Of a DNA stretch of 64,000 bases, positions 17,347 to 27,760 are shown piece by piece. Numbering within the stretch: position 1 is the first letter of the stretch; every line of letters begins with the position of its first letter. The position numbers and the translations under genes were made by a program. Below the pieces are notes generated by a model. It made no database searches. It saw only the letters and a list, made by a program, of their open reading frames with translations, and was not told where the DNA came from. The DNA is from Gaiella sp. (GTDB lineage Bacteria > Actinomycetota > Thermoleophilia > Gaiellales > Gaiellaceae), in NCBI GenBank assembly GCA_027493885.1, contig JAOSJZ010000001.1, forward strand, positions 806,001 to 870,000, given 5' to 3'.

Positions 17347-19935
17347 TCAATCCTTCGCGTCGGCCCAGGTGTCGCCCACGCCGACCTCGACGGCCAGCGC
17401 GGGGTCGAGCGGGTACGCGCCGACCATCTCCTCCCGGACGAGCTCGCGGACGGCGCTCGTCTCGACCTCGGGCACCTCGAGCAGGAGCTCGTCGTGCACC
17501 TGGAGCACGAGCCGCGAGGAGCGGCCCTCGCTCCGCAGGCGCTCGTGGATCCGCACCATCGCGACCTTGATCACGTCGGCCGCGGTTCCCTGCATCACGG
17601 TGTTGACGGCGAGGCGCTCGCCGAGCGAGCGCGTCTGGCGGTTCGACGCTCGGAGCTCGGGAATCGGCCGGCGCCTCCCGAGCAGCGTGGTCACGTAGCC
17701 GTCGGCCGCCGCCTGCGCGATCGTCCGCCTGATCAGCTCCTGGACGAGCGGAAGCCGCGCGAGGTACGTGTCGATCAGCTCCTGCGCCTCCTCGCGCGCG
17801 ATACCGAGATTCTCGGAGAGCCCGAACGACGAGATCCCGTAGATGATCCCGAAGTTGACCATCTTCGCTCGGTCGCGCTGCGCGCGCGAGAGCTCCGCCT
17901 GCGGGATCCCGAACACCTGCGACGCGGTCGCCGCGTGGATGTCCTCGCCCCGCGCAAAGGCCTCCCGCAGCAGCGGCTCGCCCGAGACGTGCGCGAGAAT
18001 GCGGAGCTCGACCTGGCTGTAGTCGGCCGAGAGCAGGCGCGAGCCTTCGTCGGCGACGAACGCGGAGCGAATCCGCCGGCCGAGGTCGGTGCGCACCGGG
18101 ATCGACTGGAGGTTCGGATTCGTCGTCGAGAGGCGGCCGGTCGCCGCCACCGCCTGGTTGATGGTCGTGTGGAGCCGGCCGTCTCGCTCGTCGATCAGCG
18201 CGGGAAGCGGAAGCAGGTACGTGTTGAGCAGCTTCGTCAGCTCGCGCCACTCCTCGACCACGGGGACGATCGGGTGGTCGTCGCGGATCGCCCGGAGGAC
18301 GCGCGCGTCGGTCGAGTACCCGGTCTTTCCCTTGCGGCCCGCGGTGAGGCCGAGCTTCTCGAAGAGGATCCGCGCGAGCTGCTGTGTCGAGCCGAGCTGG
18401 AACTCCTCCCCGGCGAGGTCGAGGGCGGCCGCCTCGAGCTCCTCCACCCGTTCCGCGAGCCGTGCCGTGATCTCGCCCATCCGGTATGTGTCGATCTTGA
18501 TCCCTGCGTCCTCCATGTCGGCGAGGACCGCCGTGAGCGGGAGCTCGACGTCGTCGTAGAGGGGCTCCATCCCCCACTCCCGCAGCCGCGCGCGGAACGT
18601 CGGGGCGAGCCGGCGGGCTGCCTCGGCGCGCCGGACGAGCGCGGCCGTCTCCTCCTCGGCCGCGGGGTCGGGGACGAGCTCGAGACCCTGCTCGCGCGCG
18701 AGGTCGTCGAGCTCGTAGCCGGAACGGCCCGGATCGACGAGGTACGCGGCGATCAGCGTGTCGTCCCGGACGTGACCGAGTCGCTGGGCCTTCGCGTCGT
18801 GCGTGAGGATCTCCGCCGCGCCTAGGGCGCCGCGGAGCTCCCCAGGTGAGGATGCGACCACGAGCACCTCCTCGCCCTTCGCGACCCCGGCCCGGCCGTT
18901 GGCCCACGCGATCCCGAGCGGGAGCGTGTGTTGACTCAACGCAAGCTCTTCTCGCGCCGCCTCGCGCCAGCGCACGGCCTCCGTCTCGGTCCTGGGCGCT
19001 GCCGAAGGCAGCGCTTCGTCGAGGGTCTCGACCCGGCCGAGCAGTGCCCGAAACTCGAACCGCCGGAAGATCTCCTTCAGCGCCGAGCGGTCGGGTGGGG
19101 CGGAAACGAGCTCCGACGGGTCGACGTCGAGGGGCAGGTCGCGGCGCATCGTCGCAAGGAGCATCGAGGCGCGCGCCTGGTCGGCGTGCTCGCGCACCGC
19201 CCTCCCGCGCGCGGGCGACAGCTCGTCCGCGTGGGCGATGACCTCCTCGAGCGACCCGTACTGGGCGACGAGCTGGCCGGCCGTCTTGTCGCCGATCCCC
19301 GGGATCCCGGGGATGTTGTCGGAGGTGTCGCCCTTGAGCCCGATGAAGTCGGGCACCTGGTCGGGCCGGACCCCGTAGCGGAGCTCCACGCGCTCGGGGG
19401 TGTAGACGTTGACGTCCGCCACTCCCCGAGGGGTCATCATCAGCGAGACGTTCTCGCTGCAGAGCTGGAACGCGTCTCTGTCCGTCGAGACGACGCAGGT
19501 CTTGATCCCGGCCTCGTCCGCACGGGTCGCGATCGTCGCGATCACGTCGTCGGCCTCCCACCCCTCGAACTCGAGGTTCCGGTACCCGAACGCCTCGACG
19601 ATCGGCCGGAAGTGCGGGAACTGCTCGCGCAGGAGATCGGGCATCGGCCGGCGCCCCTCTTTGTACGTCTCCGCGATCTCGGTGCGATACGTGGGCCGGG
19701 TGTCCCAGGCGACGGCGACGCCGCGCGGGGCGTAGTCCGAGAGCAGCTTGAAGAGCATGTTCGTAAAGCCGAGCAGCGCGTTCGTCGGCTGGCCGTCCGT
19801 CGTCTGCAGCTCCTCGGGGAGCGCGAAGAAGGCACGGTAGGCGAGGTTGTTGCCGTCGACGAGGAAGAGCTCCGACCCCTTCGCCGGGCCGTCGTCGAGC
19901 TGGAGCTCCTCGCCGGTCAGCGTCTTCGGGCTCAC
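17347..19935 (-). CDS. polA: DNA polymerase I
   Basis: The 862-residue protein has an N-terminal 5'-3' exonuclease domain ([37 protein letters not shown]) over about residues 20-300. A degenerate 3'-5' exonuclease domain (about 310-470) lacks the DxE metal motif, so proofreading is probably absent. The polymerase domain has motif [17 protein letters not shown], motif [15 protein letters not shown] and motif [16 protein letters not shown]. It acts in Okazaki fragment maturation and repair. The GTG at 19935 is used. A 13-bp hairpin lies in the short divergent spacer before the next gene. Confidence 0.95.
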   Translation of the reverse strand: MSPKTLTGEELQLDDGPAKGSELFLVDGNNLAYRAFFALPEELQTTDGQPTNALLGFTNMLFKLLSDYAPRGVAVAWDTRPTYRTEIAETYKEGRRPMPDLLREQFPHFRPIVEAFGYRNLEFEGWEADDVIATIATRADEAGIKTCVVSTDRDAFQLCSENVSLMMTPRGVADVNVYTPERVELRYGVRPDQVPDFIGLKGDTSDNIPGIPGIGDKTAGQLVAQYGSLEEVIAHADELSPARGRAVREHADQARASMLLATMRRDLPLDVDPSELVSAPPDRSALKEIFRRFEFRALLGRVETLDEALPSAAPRTETEAVRWREAAREELALSQHTLPLGIAWANGRAGVAKGEEVLVVASSPGELRGALGAAEILTHDAKAQRLGHVRDDTLIAAYLVDPGRSGYELDDLAREQGLELVPDPAAEEETAALVRRAEAARRLAPTFRARLREWGMEPLYDDVELPLTAVLADMEDAGIKIDTYRMGEITARLAERVEELEAAALDLAGEEFQLGSTQQLARILFEKLGLTAGRKGKTGYSTDARVLRAIRDDHPIVPVVEEWRELTKLLNTYLLPLPALIDERDGRLHTTINQAVAATGRLSTTNPNLQSIPVRTDLGRRIRSAFVADEGSRLLSADYSQVELRILAHVSGEPLLREAFARGEDIHAATASQVFGIPQAELSRAQRDRAKMVNFGIIYGISSFGLSENLGIAREEAQELIDTYLARLPLVQELIRRTIAQAAADGYVTTLLGRRRPIPELRASNRQTRSLGERLAVNTVMQGTAADVIKVAMVRIHERLRSEGRSSRLVLQVHDELLLEVPEVETSAVRELVREEMVGAYPLDPALAVEVGVGDTWADAKD

Positions 19936-19950
19936 CCGGCGAGCGTAACT

Positions 19951-19979
19951 GCCTCATGCGGGCTTCGCCCGCATGAGGC
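19951..19979. repeat. Perfect 13-bp stem hairpin between divergent genes
   Basis: GCCTCATGCGGGC (19951-19963) and GCCCGCATGAGGC (19967-19979) pair perfectly around TTC. The element lies in the 56-bp spacer between the divergent polA (start 19935) and GNAT (start 19992) genes, where a terminator makes no sense. It may be a REP-like repeat or a regulatory structure in one of the leaders. Confidence 0.55.
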
Positions 19980-19991
19980 TAAGAATGGGAC

Positions 19992-20963
19992 ATGCGGACG
20001 CGCCCGGAGATCGTTCCCTTCGACGAGATGCACCTCGCCGGGGCGGCACGGCTGCTCGCCGAGCGTCACCGCGCCCACCGGCTCGTGGAGCCGGGGCTCG
20101 ACCCCCGCTACGAGGCGGCCGAGGCGGCACGCGCCGAGATCGAGGCGCTCTTCGGCAGCGACGGCGCGTCCGGCGCCGCCGCGATCGCAGGCGACCGGCT
20201 GGACGGCTTCCTGCTCGGGCGGCCGCGTGAGGCGTCGTGGGGCCCGAACGTCTGGGTCGAGCCCGCCGGTCACGCCGTCGCCGAGCCCGAGCTCGTCCGT
20301 GATCTCTACGCCGCGGCGGCGGAGCGCTGGGTCGCCGACGGCCTGACCTCGCACTACGCCGTCGTCCCCGCGAGCGACCCCGCCCTGGTCGACGCCTGGT
20401 TCCGGCTCGGCTTCGGCCACCAGCACGTCCACGCGATCCGCGAGGCGCGCCCGGCCGGCGAGCCGTCCGAGCCACCCCCGGGTCTCGTCGTCCGCCTGGC
20501 GAGCCGCGACGACCTCGACGCGCTCGCGCGGCTCGAGCTGGCCCTGCCCGAACACCAGGCGCTCTCCCCCGTGTTCTCCCGGCTCCCGTTACCGAGCCTC
20601 GAGGAGACCCGGGCGGAGTACGACGCGGACTTCGACGACCCGCAGTTCACGACCTACGTCGTCGAGCGTCACGGCGAGATCGTCGGCTCGGCGGTTGCGT
20701 GCCCTGTCGAGGTGTCGCCTGCCCACACGAGCCTCGCGCGTGCGCCCGGCGCCGGGCTCCTCGGCTTCGCCGCGGTGCTGCCCGAGGCCCGCGGCTCGGG
20801 GGCCGGCCGGCTGCTCGGCGAGACCGTGCTCGCGTGGGCGCGCGAGACGGGGCGCCGCTGGGTCGTCACCGACTGGCGGATGACGAACCTGCTCTCGTCT
20901 CGGGCCTGGCCGCGACTCGGGTTCCGGCCGACCTTCTACCGTCTCTTCCGCGCGATCCCCTGA
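19992..20963 (+). CDS. Tandem-domain GNAT acetyltransferase
   Basis: The 323-residue protein consists of two GNAT folds. The N-terminal one (about 1-160) lacks a clear acetyl-CoA loop and may be degenerate. The C-terminal one (about 165-323) has VVERHGEIVGSAVACPVEV, then GFAAVLPEARGSGAGRLLGE, where RGSGAG is the pyrophosphate-binding loop, and a final LGFRPTFYRLFR. Such tandem GNATs acetylate small molecules or the N-termini of proteins; mycothiol synthase has a similar two-domain layout, but specific residues were not checked. A TAAGAAT-like -10 just ahead of the ATG suggests a nearly leaderless transcript. Confidence 0.8.
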   Translation: MRTRPEIVPFDEMHLAGAARLLAERHRAHRLVEPGLDPRYEAAEAARAEIEALFGSDGASGAAAIAGDRLDGFLLGRPREASWGPNVWVEPAGHAVAEPELVRDLYAAAAERWVADGLTSHYAVVPASDPALVDAWFRLGFGHQHVHAIREARPAGEPSEPPPGLVVRLASRDDLDALARLELALPEHQALSPVFSRLPLPSLEETRAEYDADFDDPQFTTYVVERHGEIVGSAVACPVEVSPAHTSLARAPGAGLLGFAAVLPEARGSGAGRLLGETVLAWARETGRRWVVTDWRMTNLLSSRAWPRLGFRPTFYRLFRAIP

Positions 20964-21003
20964 CCGGGCGCACCGCCCCGGCGGCCCGCCCTAGGATCGA
21001 CCG

Positions 21004-22503
21004 GTGCTCCGCCTGCCCCTCCACTCCGGCTCGCGCCTGCCGGTCGTGCCGCTCCCGGACGACGCCGTCCTCCTCGCCGCGCCGCCGCCGCTCGACTCGC
21101 TCGCCGACGTCGGCGCTGCGGTCGTCGATGCGCTCCGCTACCCCCTCGCCGGCGAGCCGCTCGCCGAGCTCGTTCCTCGCGGGGGCCGCGCGACGATCGT
21201 CGTGGAGCCGCCGTCGCTCCCGCTTCCTACCGTCCAGGACGATCCTCGTCGCGACGCGCTGGCCGCCGTGCTCGCGGAGCTCGACCGCCACGGGATCGTC
21301 CCGGAGCGAACCACCCTCCTCGTCGCGAGCGGTCTCGCGCGACGGGCCGGCCGGAGGGGGCTCGAGGCGCTCCTGCGGCCGGAGCGCGCGCGCGCCTTCC
21401 GGGGGAGGGTCGTCGTTCACGACTGCGAGGCGGACGACCTTCGCACGCTCGAGGTCGCCGGCCGCAGAGTGCGAGTCCATCCCGCCCTCCTCGACGCCGA
21501 CCTGGCGCTCACGATCGGCGCCGGGGAAACCGTCCTGCACGGCGGCGCGACCGCGCTCGTCGGCGCGTGCGCGCCCGGGACGATTCGCGCGGCAAGAGCG
21601 GTGTCGCTGCTCGAGGTCGCCGGTGCGTCCGGCTGGCGACTCGCCGCGGCGCTCGAAGCCGAGCTCTCCCGAACGGTTCCCCTCATGGGGCTGTCGCTCG
21701 TGCTCGACCATCCCCGTGCCACCGGCCTCTATCGCGGGTACCCGTGGCGCCGCGAGGCACTGGACGCCGGGCGACGCTCTCCGCTGCGGCGGCTGCTCAA
21801 CGCCGCGCCGGCGGTGCTCCGCAGGCGCGTCCTGGCCGGCGCGCGGCGCGAGCTCACAGCCGTCGCCGCCTTCGCCGGCCCGCCGTCGGTCGCGCATGCG
21901 GAGGCCCTCGTCCGCGGCACGGCCGTCCGCAGCGTCGCCGTCGAGCAGCCGTTCGAGACGATCGTCGTCCCGCTTCCCTGGGAAGGGCTGCATCTCCCGC
22001 GCGAGCCGCTCAACCCGATCACCGCCGCCGCACTCGGTCTGGGCCACGTGCTGCGTCTGTGGCGCGAGCGGCCTCCGCTCGCCGAAGGTGGGACGGTGGT
22101 GCTTCTTCATCCCTTCTCGCGTGTCATGGGGCACGGGCCGCAGGCGCCGTACCTCGCGCTGTTCGCCGCGCTCCGGGACGGCGCGAGGACGCGCGAGCTC
22201 GCGAAGGTGGAGGCGCACGCCGCCCGCGACCGGCGCGCGATCGCGGCGTACCGCGGCGGCGCGGCCCCGCACCCTCGGCTCCCGTTCGCCGACTGGGAGA
22301 CGTGCGCGACGCTCCTCGAGCGCGCGGGCTCCGTGATCGTGGCAGGCTGCCGCGACGCGGGCGCGGCGCGGGCCCTCGGTCTCGTGCCCTCTCACAACGC
22401 CGCCACGGCGCTCGAGATGGCCGAGGGCCTGAGCGGGCCACGGGCCCGGACCGGCGTGATCCTGGGCCCTCCCTACCCCCCGCTCGTCGTCGGCGCGACC
22501 TGA
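21004..22503 (+). CDS. LarA-like (DUF2088) protein
   Basis: The 499-residue protein resembles the lactate racemase LarA N-terminal (DUF2088) family. LRYPLAGEPLAELVPRGGRA followed by TIVVEPPSLPLP is the typical opening, and VHPALLDADLALTIGAGE a conserved middle strand. Proteins of this group racemise or epimerise 2-hydroxy acids with a nickel pincer cofactor, but many members have no known substrate. No larB, larC or larE cofactor genes are in the window, so a nickel-pincer function is unproven. The GTG at 21004 lies 6 nt after TAGGAT and no ribosome-binding site is visible, which indicates a leaderless start. Confidence 0.7.
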   Translation: MLRLPLHSGSRLPVVPLPDDAVLLAAPPPLDSLADVGAAVVDALRYPLAGEPLAELVPRGGRATIVVEPPSLPLPTVQDDPRRDALAAVLAELDRHGIVPERTTLLVASGLARRAGRRGLEALLRPERARAFRGRVVVHDCEADDLRTLEVAGRRVRVHPALLDADLALTIGAGETVLHGGATALVGACAPGTIRAARAVSLLEVAGASGWRLAAALEAELSRTVPLMGLSLVLDHPRATGLYRGYPWRREALDAGRRSPLRRLLNAAPAVLRRRVLAGARRELTAVAAFAGPPSVAHAEALVRGTAVRSVAVEQPFETIVVPLPWEGLHLPREPLNPITAAALGLGHVLRLWRERPPLAEGGTVVLLHPFSRVMGHGPQAPYLALFAALRDGARTRELAKVEAHAARDRRAIAAYRGGAAPHPRLPFADWETCATLLERAGSVIVAGCRDAGAARALGLVPSHNAATALEMAEGLSGPRARTGVILGPPYPPLVVGAT

Positions 22504-22510
22504 ACAGCGG

Positions 22511-23245
22511 CTACTCGAGCCCGAGATACGCCTTCTGGACGGCCTCGTTCGTCTTCAGCTCCGCGGCTTCGCCCTCGAGCGCGATCCGGCCGGTCTCCAT
22601 CACGTAGCCGCGGTGGGCGGCGTCGAGCGCCATCAGCGCGTTCTGCTCGACGAGCAACACGGGCGTGCCCTGGGCGTTGATCTCGCGGACGATCTCGAAG
22701 ATCTTCTCGACGAAGATCGGCGCGAGGCCCATCGAGGGCTCGTCGAGCAGCAGCAGCTTCGGCCGGGCCATCAGGGCGCGACCGATGGCGCACATCTGCT
22801 GCTCGCCACCGGACATCGTCCCGGCATTCTGCGTCCGCCGTTCGTACAGCCGCGGGAACAGCTCGAAGACGCGGTCCATGTCCGCCTGGAAGTTCTCGCG
22901 GTCGGTGCGCTGGAACGCGCCCATCTCGAGGTTCTCGATGACCGTCATGCGGGGGAACAGCCGCCGCCCTTCGGGGCTCTGCGCGATCCCGCCCTTGACG
23001 ATCGTGTGCGGCGTCGCGGTCGTGATGTCGTTCCCCTGGAACCGGATCGAGCCCCGCCGCGCATGGTTGAGGCCGTTGATCGCGCGGAGCGTCGTCGACT
23101 TCCCGGCCCCGTTCGCGCCGATCAGCGTCACGATCTCCCCCTCGCGCACGGTCAGCGAGACGCCCTTGAGCGCGTGGATCGCGCCGTAGAAGACGTGGAC
23201 GTCGTCCAGCTCGAGGATGTTCTCGGTCGGCAGGCCGGCGTTCAC
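22511..23245 (-). CDS. livF: Branched-chain amino acid ABC transporter ATP-binding protein LivF
   Basis: The 244-residue ATPase has Walker A GANGAGKST, signature MSGGEQQMCAIGRAL and Walker B LLLLDEPSMGLAP, and ends in the family-typical AYLGLE. It opens NILELDDVHVFYGAIHALKG as LivF proteins do. It powers uptake with LivG through the LivHM channel at the inner face of the membrane. Its GTG start overlaps the livG stop by 4 bp. It is the last gene of the livKHMGF operon and converges on the LarA-like gene. Confidence 0.93.
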   Translation of the reverse strand: MNAGLPTENILELDDVHVFYGAIHALKGVSLTVREGEIVTLIGANGAGKSTTLRAINGLNHARRGSIRFQGNDITTATPHTIVKGGIAQSPEGRRLFPRMTVIENLEMGAFQRTDRENFQADMDRVFELFPRLYERRTQNAGTMSGGEQQMCAIGRALMARPKLLLLDEPSMGLAPIFVEKIFEIVREINAQGTPVLLVEQNALMALDAAHRGYVMETGRIALEGEAAELKTNEAVQKAYLGLE

Positions 23246-24039
23246 TCGACCGCGCCCTTCCCGAGGTAGGCCTCGATCACGCGCGGGTCGGCCTGCACCT
23301 CGGCCGGCGTGCCCTCCGCGATCTTCGCGCCGTAGTCGAGGACGGTGATCCGCTCGGAGACGCCCATCACGACCTTCATGTCGTGCTCGATCATGAGCAC
23401 GGTGAGGCCCTTCTCGTCGCGCACGCGGCGGACGAACGCCGTGAACTCCGCGGACTCCTGGGGGTTCATCCCCGCCGTCGGCTCGTCGAGCAGGAGCAGC
23501 TTCGGGCCGGTCGCGAGCGCGCGTGCGACCTCGAGCCGCCGCTGGTCGCCGTACGGCAGCGCCCCCGAACGCTCGTCGTGACGACGCGGCAGGCCGCAGT
23601 AGCGGAGCAGCTCTCGCGCGCGCTCGTCCGCCTGGCGCTCCTCGCGCCTGACCCGTGGCGTCCGGAGAACGGAGCCGATGATGCCGCCGCGGAGGCGGCA
23701 GTGCATCCCGACGAGCACGTTCTCGACCGCCGTCATCTGCTGGAAGAGACGGATGTTCTGGAAGGTGCGGCCGACGCCGAGCTCGACCACCCGGTGGGGC
23801 GGCAGGCCGGCGACCTCGGTGCCGTCGAAGACGATCGAGCCCGAGGTCGGGTGGTAGACGCCCGTGATCTGGTTGAAGAACGTCGTCTTGCCGGCGCCGT
23901 TCGGGCCGATCAGCGACACGATCGATCCGCGCGGAATCGTGAACTCGATGTCGTTCGAGGCGACGAGGCCGCCGAACTCCTTCCGTACCTTGGTCGCGAC
24001 GAGGAGGTTGTCGCCGTTTGCGTCGCCGTTCGCGCCCAT
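23242..24039 (-). CDS. livG: Branched-chain amino acid ABC transporter ATP-binding protein LivG
   Basis: The 265-residue ATPase has Walker [10 protein letters not shown], the LivG-specific [20 protein letters not shown], a variant signature [15 protein letters not shown] and Walker [14 protein letters not shown]. It ends with AYLGKG. The ATG at 24039 shares one base with the TGA of livM, and its own stop overlaps livF. It forms the second ATPase of the heterodimer that energises branched-chain amino-acid or related amide uptake. Confidence 0.93.
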   Translation of the reverse strand: MGANGDANGDNLLVATKVRKEFGGLVASNDIEFTIPRGSIVSLIGPNGAGKTTFFNQITGVYHPTSGSIVFDGTEVAGLPPHRVVELGVGRTFQNIRLFQQMTAVENVLVGMHCRLRGGIIGSVLRTPRVRREERQADERARELLRYCGLPRRHDERSGALPYGDQRRLEVARALATGPKLLLLDEPTAGMNPQESAEFTAFVRRVRDEKGLTVLMIEHDMKVVMGVSERITVLDYGAKIAEGTPAEVQADPRVIEAYLGKGAVE

Positions 24040-25244
24040 CAGTCGTTCGACCTGTCGCGGTCGGTCATGGCGCCCTCGGTCTGCACGTCGTAGAACGGCG
24101 TGTCGTGCACGCCCTCCGCGAGCTCGATCTGGTGGCGGCGCTCCGGGATCAGGCCCGTCGGCCGGAACAGCATCACGACGACGACGATGATCCCGTAGAT
24201 GCCGAACTGGTACTTGGTGGGGTCGAAGTCGAGCCCACCGTCCTGGAGCTTGGTGCCGATCGTCGACAGCCCCTCGACGTTCAGATAGCCGAGCAGCATG
24301 CCCCCGAGGATCACGCCCGCGATGCTCCCCATCCCTCCCAGGATCACCATGCACAGCAGGAACACGGAGATGTTGAAGTAGAAGTCCGCCGGGAACGCGC
24401 CGGACTTGAAGCTCGCGTAGAACGCGCCGGCCACGCCGCCGAAGAACGCGCCGATCGCGTACGACCAGGTCTTCGTGCGCATCAGCGGGACGCCCATCGC
24501 GGCGGCAGCGGTCTCGTCCTCGCGGATCGCCACCCAGGCCCGGCCGAGCCGCGAGTCACGCAAGCGGATGCAGCAGAACACCGTAAACAGGAGCAGGGCC
24601 ACCGCTGTCCAGTAGAAGAGCTCGGCCCGGTTCGACTGCGTGCGGAACACGAAGCTCCCGAACGCGAGCGAGTCGATCGGGCTGATCCCGAACGTCCCGT
24701 TCGTCAGGTCGAAGCCGCCGAGCGAGTCGCCGTTGCGCACGAACTGCGGCACGATCTCCCCGAAGCCGAGCGTGACGATCGCGAGGTAGTCGCCGCGCAG
24801 CCTGAGCGTCGGCAGACCGATCAGGATCCCCACGATCGTCGTGAACACGCCGGCGATGATCAGCACGAGCCACATCGAGAAGTGGATCCCCGGCTCGTCG
24901 TTGTGGGTGGGCGAGAAAAAGCTGAACGAGACCTGCTCGAACTGCTGCGACGCGAGCCACCCCGCGGTGTAGGCGCCGGCGGCGTAGAACGCCACGTAGC
25001 CGAGGTCGAGCAGGCCGGCATACCCGACGACGACGTTGAGCCCGACGGCCATCATCGTGAACACGATCATCACGACCATCGAGTCGACGCCCGGGACGAA
25101 GTCGCCGATCAGCGGGACGTCCTCCAGGGCCTCGACGATCTCGGGGTAGATCACCGCCAGAAGGATCAATCCCGCGGCGATCGCGTACGTCCGGCCTCGG
25201 CCGCCGGACCGCACCTCTTCCGCGAGCTGCCCCAGACGGGTCAC
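24039..25244 (-). CDS. livM: Branched-chain amino acid ABC transporter permease LivM
   Basis: The 401-residue permease starts at the GTG at 25244 ([15 protein letters not shown]), overlapping the livH stop as GTGA. It has about ten membrane helices, with [19 protein letters not shown] and [18 protein letters not shown], the latter the conserved loop that contacts the ATPases. The C-terminus [11 protein letters not shown] is family-typical. Upstream in-frame codons exist but would extend into livH and encode no conserved sequence. Confidence 0.92.
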   Translation of the reverse strand: MTRLGQLAEEVRSGGRGRTYAIAAGLILLAVIYPEIVEALEDVPLIGDFVPGVDSMVVMIVFTMMAVGLNVVVGYAGLLDLGYVAFYAAGAYTAGWLASQQFEQVSFSFFSPTHNDEPGIHFSMWLVLIIAGVFTTIVGILIGLPTLRLRGDYLAIVTLGFGEIVPQFVRNGDSLGGFDLTNGTFGISPIDSLAFGSFVFRTQSNRAELFYWTAVALLLFTVFCCIRLRDSRLGRAWVAIREDETAAAAMGVPLMRTKTWSYAIGAFFGGVAGAFYASFKSGAFPADFYFNISVFLLCMVILGGMGSIAGVILGGMLLGYLNVEGLSTIGTKLQDGGLDFDPTKYQFGIYGIIVVVVMLFRPTGLIPERRHQIELAEGVHDTPFYDVQTEGAMTDRDRSND

Positions 25245-26275
25245 GCGCCCTCCGGCGTCCGTTCTCCGAGCAGGCCCTCCGGGCGGAACACGAGGATCAG
25301 GATCAGGATCCCGAAGACGATCGTGCGCGTCCAGTCGCTTCCCGGGGCGAACCACGTCAGTCCTTCGTTGAACGCCTGGATGAGCCCGATCAGGATCGCG
25401 CCCAGCACGGCCCCCGGGAGGTTGCCGATCCCACCCAGAACCGCGGCGGTGAACGCGATCAGCCCCAGCTCGAACCCGGTGTCGTAGCGCATGTTGAACT
25501 GGAGCAGGAAGACGATTCCGGCCGCCCCGGCGAGTGACCCGGCGATCGCGAACGTGATCGAGATCGTGCGGTTGACGTCGATCCCCATCATCGCCGACGC
25601 CTCGCGGTCCTGGGAGACCGCGCGCATGGCCTTGCCCTGCCGCGTCTGCCGTACGAACCAGGTGAGAAGCCCGAGCAGCGGCACGACGACCATCAGCGCG
25701 GCCAGCTTGTCCCAGGTGTAGGAGACGCCGCCGATCTCGAACACGTTCGTGGGCGGGATGAACGCCGGCACCGAGCGGAAGTTCACGCCGTAGATCGCGA
25801 GCCCGACGTTCTGGACGATGAACGACACGCCGATCGCGGTGATCAGCGGTGCCAGGCGTGGCGCATGCCGCAGCGGCTTGTACGCGACGCGCTCGATCGT
25901 GGCGTTGACGAACGAGAACATCGTCATGATCACGACCAGCGTGAGCAGCATGCCGCCGACGATCACGGGGACGCTCGCGTCGGCGTCGAGCCCGAGCACC
26001 GAGACGATCACGGTGCTCGCAACGAGGCCGGACAACGCAAACACGTCGCCGTGCGCGAAGTTGATCAGCTGCAGGATGCCGTAGACGATCGTGTAGCCGA
26101 GCGCGACGATGCCGTAGATCGCCCCGTTCGTGAGGCCGATCAGCCCGACGTTGATGAACTCGGCCGGCGCCTTGACGAAGTTGACGGCGAGCCAGAACAG
26201 GACGAGCGCGACCAGGCCGAGGCCGGTCAGGTCGACCGCCGACGAGCGCCGAAGCCGTTCGAGGGCGGACGCCAT
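25241..26275 (-). CDS. livH: Branched-chain amino acid ABC transporter permease LivH
   Basis: The 344-residue permease starts at the ATG at 26275 (MASALERLRRSSAVD). Hydrophobic helices and the motifs GLTNGAIYGIVALGYTIVYG, INFAHGDVFALSG and AVLGGIGNLPGAVLGAILIG identify LivH. It forms the channel with LivM. A 65-bp spacer containing a strong hairpin separates it from livK, which would allow much more binding protein than permease to be made. Confidence 0.92.
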   Translation of the reverse strand: MASALERLRRSSAVDLTGLGLVALVLFWLAVNFVKAPAEFINVGLIGLTNGAIYGIVALGYTIVYGILQLINFAHGDVFALSGLVASTVIVSVLGLDADASVPVIVGGMLLTLVVIMTMFSFVNATIERVAYKPLRHAPRLAPLITAIGVSFIVQNVGLAIYGVNFRSVPAFIPPTNVFEIGGVSYTWDKLAALMVVVPLLGLLTWFVRQTRQGKAMRAVSQDREASAMMGIDVNRTISITFAIAGSLAGAAGIVFLLQFNMRYDTGFELGLIAFTAAVLGGIGNLPGAVLGAILIGLIQAFNEGLTWFAPGSDWTRTIVFGILILILVFRPEGLLGERTPEGA

Positions 26276-26293
26276 GAGGCGCGACTCTAACCA

Positions 26294-26329
26294 GTTCGGC
26301 GGCGGGAGGCTAGCCCCCCGCCGCCGAAC
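26294..26329 (-). terminator. Intercistronic hairpin between livK and livH
   Basis: GTTCGGCGGCGGG (26294-26306) pairs perfectly with CCCGCCGCCGAAC (26317-26329) around a 10-nt loop, 12 nt after the livK stop. No U-tract follows, so partial termination or protection of the livK message is more likely than a full stop. Similar hairpins follow binding-protein genes in other ABC operons. Confidence 0.6.
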
Positions 26330-26340
26330 GTGGGACGGGT

Positions 26341-27687
26341 CTAGGCGCCCGCCGCCGTGACCGTCTCGGGCTTGGGGGAGACCACTGCGGCGGTCTCGAG
26401 CTTGTCCGTGGCCACGTAGATCGTGAAGCCGACGACCGCGCCGGACGCGTCCTGCGGGTCGCCGTTCTCGTCGAACGTGAACGACCCGAGCAGGCCGTCC
26501 TCGACCTTCGTCTCGAACAGCTTCGCGATCACGTCCGTCCGCGTGCCGTCGGACGCCTCGATCGCGTCGAGCAGGACCAGCGCGGCCTGCGCGCCGTAGA
26601 TCGCGTACGGGTCGATCTGCCCTCCGCCGCTCAGGTACTCCGCCGTGAACGTGTCGGCGAACTCCTGCGCGGGGCCGCTGAACTGGTCGATCGGCACGCC
26701 GGCGATCGACATGAACATGCCCTCGACTGCCGGGCCGGTGTCGTCGATCGTCGACTGCTGCGTGAAGCCGTCCGGCGCGAACAGCTGGACGTCGCCGTCG
26801 TTCGGCCCCAGCACGGCCACCTTGTCCTTGATCAGCTGCGATCCGTTCTCGTCGATCAGCCCACCGAAGAACACGCCGTCGGCGCCGGAGGACTCGATCT
26901 TCTTCATCAGCGCCTCGTAGCTCGCCGCCTTCGGGTCCCATGCCTCGAAGCCGACGACCTCGATGCCGACGAACTCCGCCGCCTTGCGCGTGGTGGTGGC
27001 GACGCCGAGCCCGTACGCCTCCTTGTCGTTCAGCACGTAGAGCTTCGTCACGCCCTTGTCCTTCATGAACTCCGCGAGCGCCGCGCCCTGGTACTGGTCG
27101 TGCGCGACGACGCGCGTGTAGTTGCGCGTCCCGGCCGGGTAGTACTTGTCCGGCTCGGTGGTGTCGCAGCCGCCGGGCAGGTTCACGGTCAGGCACGGAT
27201 ACGTGTTGGCCGGCGAGACCATCGGGATGCCGCCGTCCGGCGCCTGGTTCAGCACCGGGATGATGATCGCCGCGCAACCGGAGTTGAACGTCCCGATCAC
27301 GCCCATCACCTTGTCGTTCGAGGCGTACTCGTTCGCGTTCGTCGAGCACTTGCCCGAGTCCCACTTCGCCGCCTGCGCGGTTGCGTCGTCGCAGGCCTGG
27401 AAGCCGATCTTGTAGTCGCCGGCCGCGAAGTCGCGGTTCTTCAGCACCTGCCGGATCGCATCGTTCATCTGGATCGTCTGCGTGCGCGAGCTGCCCTGCA
27501 GGGGCAGGTCGGACGCGATGATGTAGTCGGGATCTCCGTCGCCTTCGTACTCGATCGCCGTGCACGACGACGACGGCAGAGCCTCGGGGGCGCCTCCTCC
27601 GTCGTCTCCGCCGCAGCCCGCGGCGACGAGCGCGAGCGCGACGACGACGAGACCGACGAGGAGTACCCCATTCCTCTTGAGCGTCAA
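26341..27687 (-). CDS. livK: Branched-chain amino acid ABC transporter substrate-binding lipoprotein
   Basis: The 448-residue product has a lipoprotein signal (LLVGLVVVALALVAAGC) with Cys at the lipobox, followed by a GGDDGGG linker. A type I periplasmic binding fold follows: ASDLPLQGSSRTQTIQMND, VMGVIGTFNSGCAAIIIPV and YAIYGAQAALVLLDAIEAS. The extra cysteines (SSSC, QAC, KCST, YPC and GGC) are unusual and suggest disulfides. The start is the TTG at 27687, placed after GGAGGAG. It captures the substrate outside the membrane for LivHMGF. The exact ligand may be a branched-chain amino acid, amide or urea. Confidence 0.9.
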   Translation of the reverse strand: MTLKRNGVLLVGLVVVALALVAAGCGGDDGGGAPEALPSSSCTAIEYEGDGDPDYIIASDLPLQGSSRTQTIQMNDAIRQVLKNRDFAAGDYKIGFQACDDATAQAAKWDSGKCSTNANEYASNDKVMGVIGTFNSGCAAIIIPVLNQAPDGGIPMVSPANTYPCLTVNLPGGCDTTEPDKYYPAGTRNYTRVVAHDQYQGAALAEFMKDKGVTKLYVLNDKEAYGLGVATTTRKAAEFVGIEVVGFEAWDPKAASYEALMKKIESSGADGVFFGGLIDENGSQLIKDKVAVLGPNDGDVQLFAPDGFTQQSTIDDTGPAVEGMFMSIAGVPIDQFSGPAQEFADTFTAEYLSGGGQIDPYAIYGAQAALVLLDAIEASDGTRTDVIAKLFETKVEDGLLGSFTFDENGDPQDASGAVVGFTIYVATDKLETAAVVSPKPETVTAAGA

Positions 27688-27754
27688 GCTCCTCCTCCTT
27701 CGTGGGGGACCATGCGCCCGGCGGTGGGCCGGGCCTGTCCGCGTTGCGTGCGGG

Positions 27755-27760
27755 AGTCTA
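27755..27760 (-). promoter_or_regulatory. Candidate -10 box for the liv operon
   Basis: TAGACT on the minus strand lies about 70 nt before the livK TTG start, in the 196-bp region between livK and the divergent tRNA gene. It is a fair -10 match in a stretch that otherwise has no coding content. No convincing -35 is seen. Confidence 0.3.

Noticed and set aside
13449..17570. A 1,373-codon open frame on the plus strand
   Set aside because: It is antisense to the phosphodiesterase/nucleotidase fusion and polA, Arg-rich and without any known domain. Long antisense frames are a by-product of high GC.
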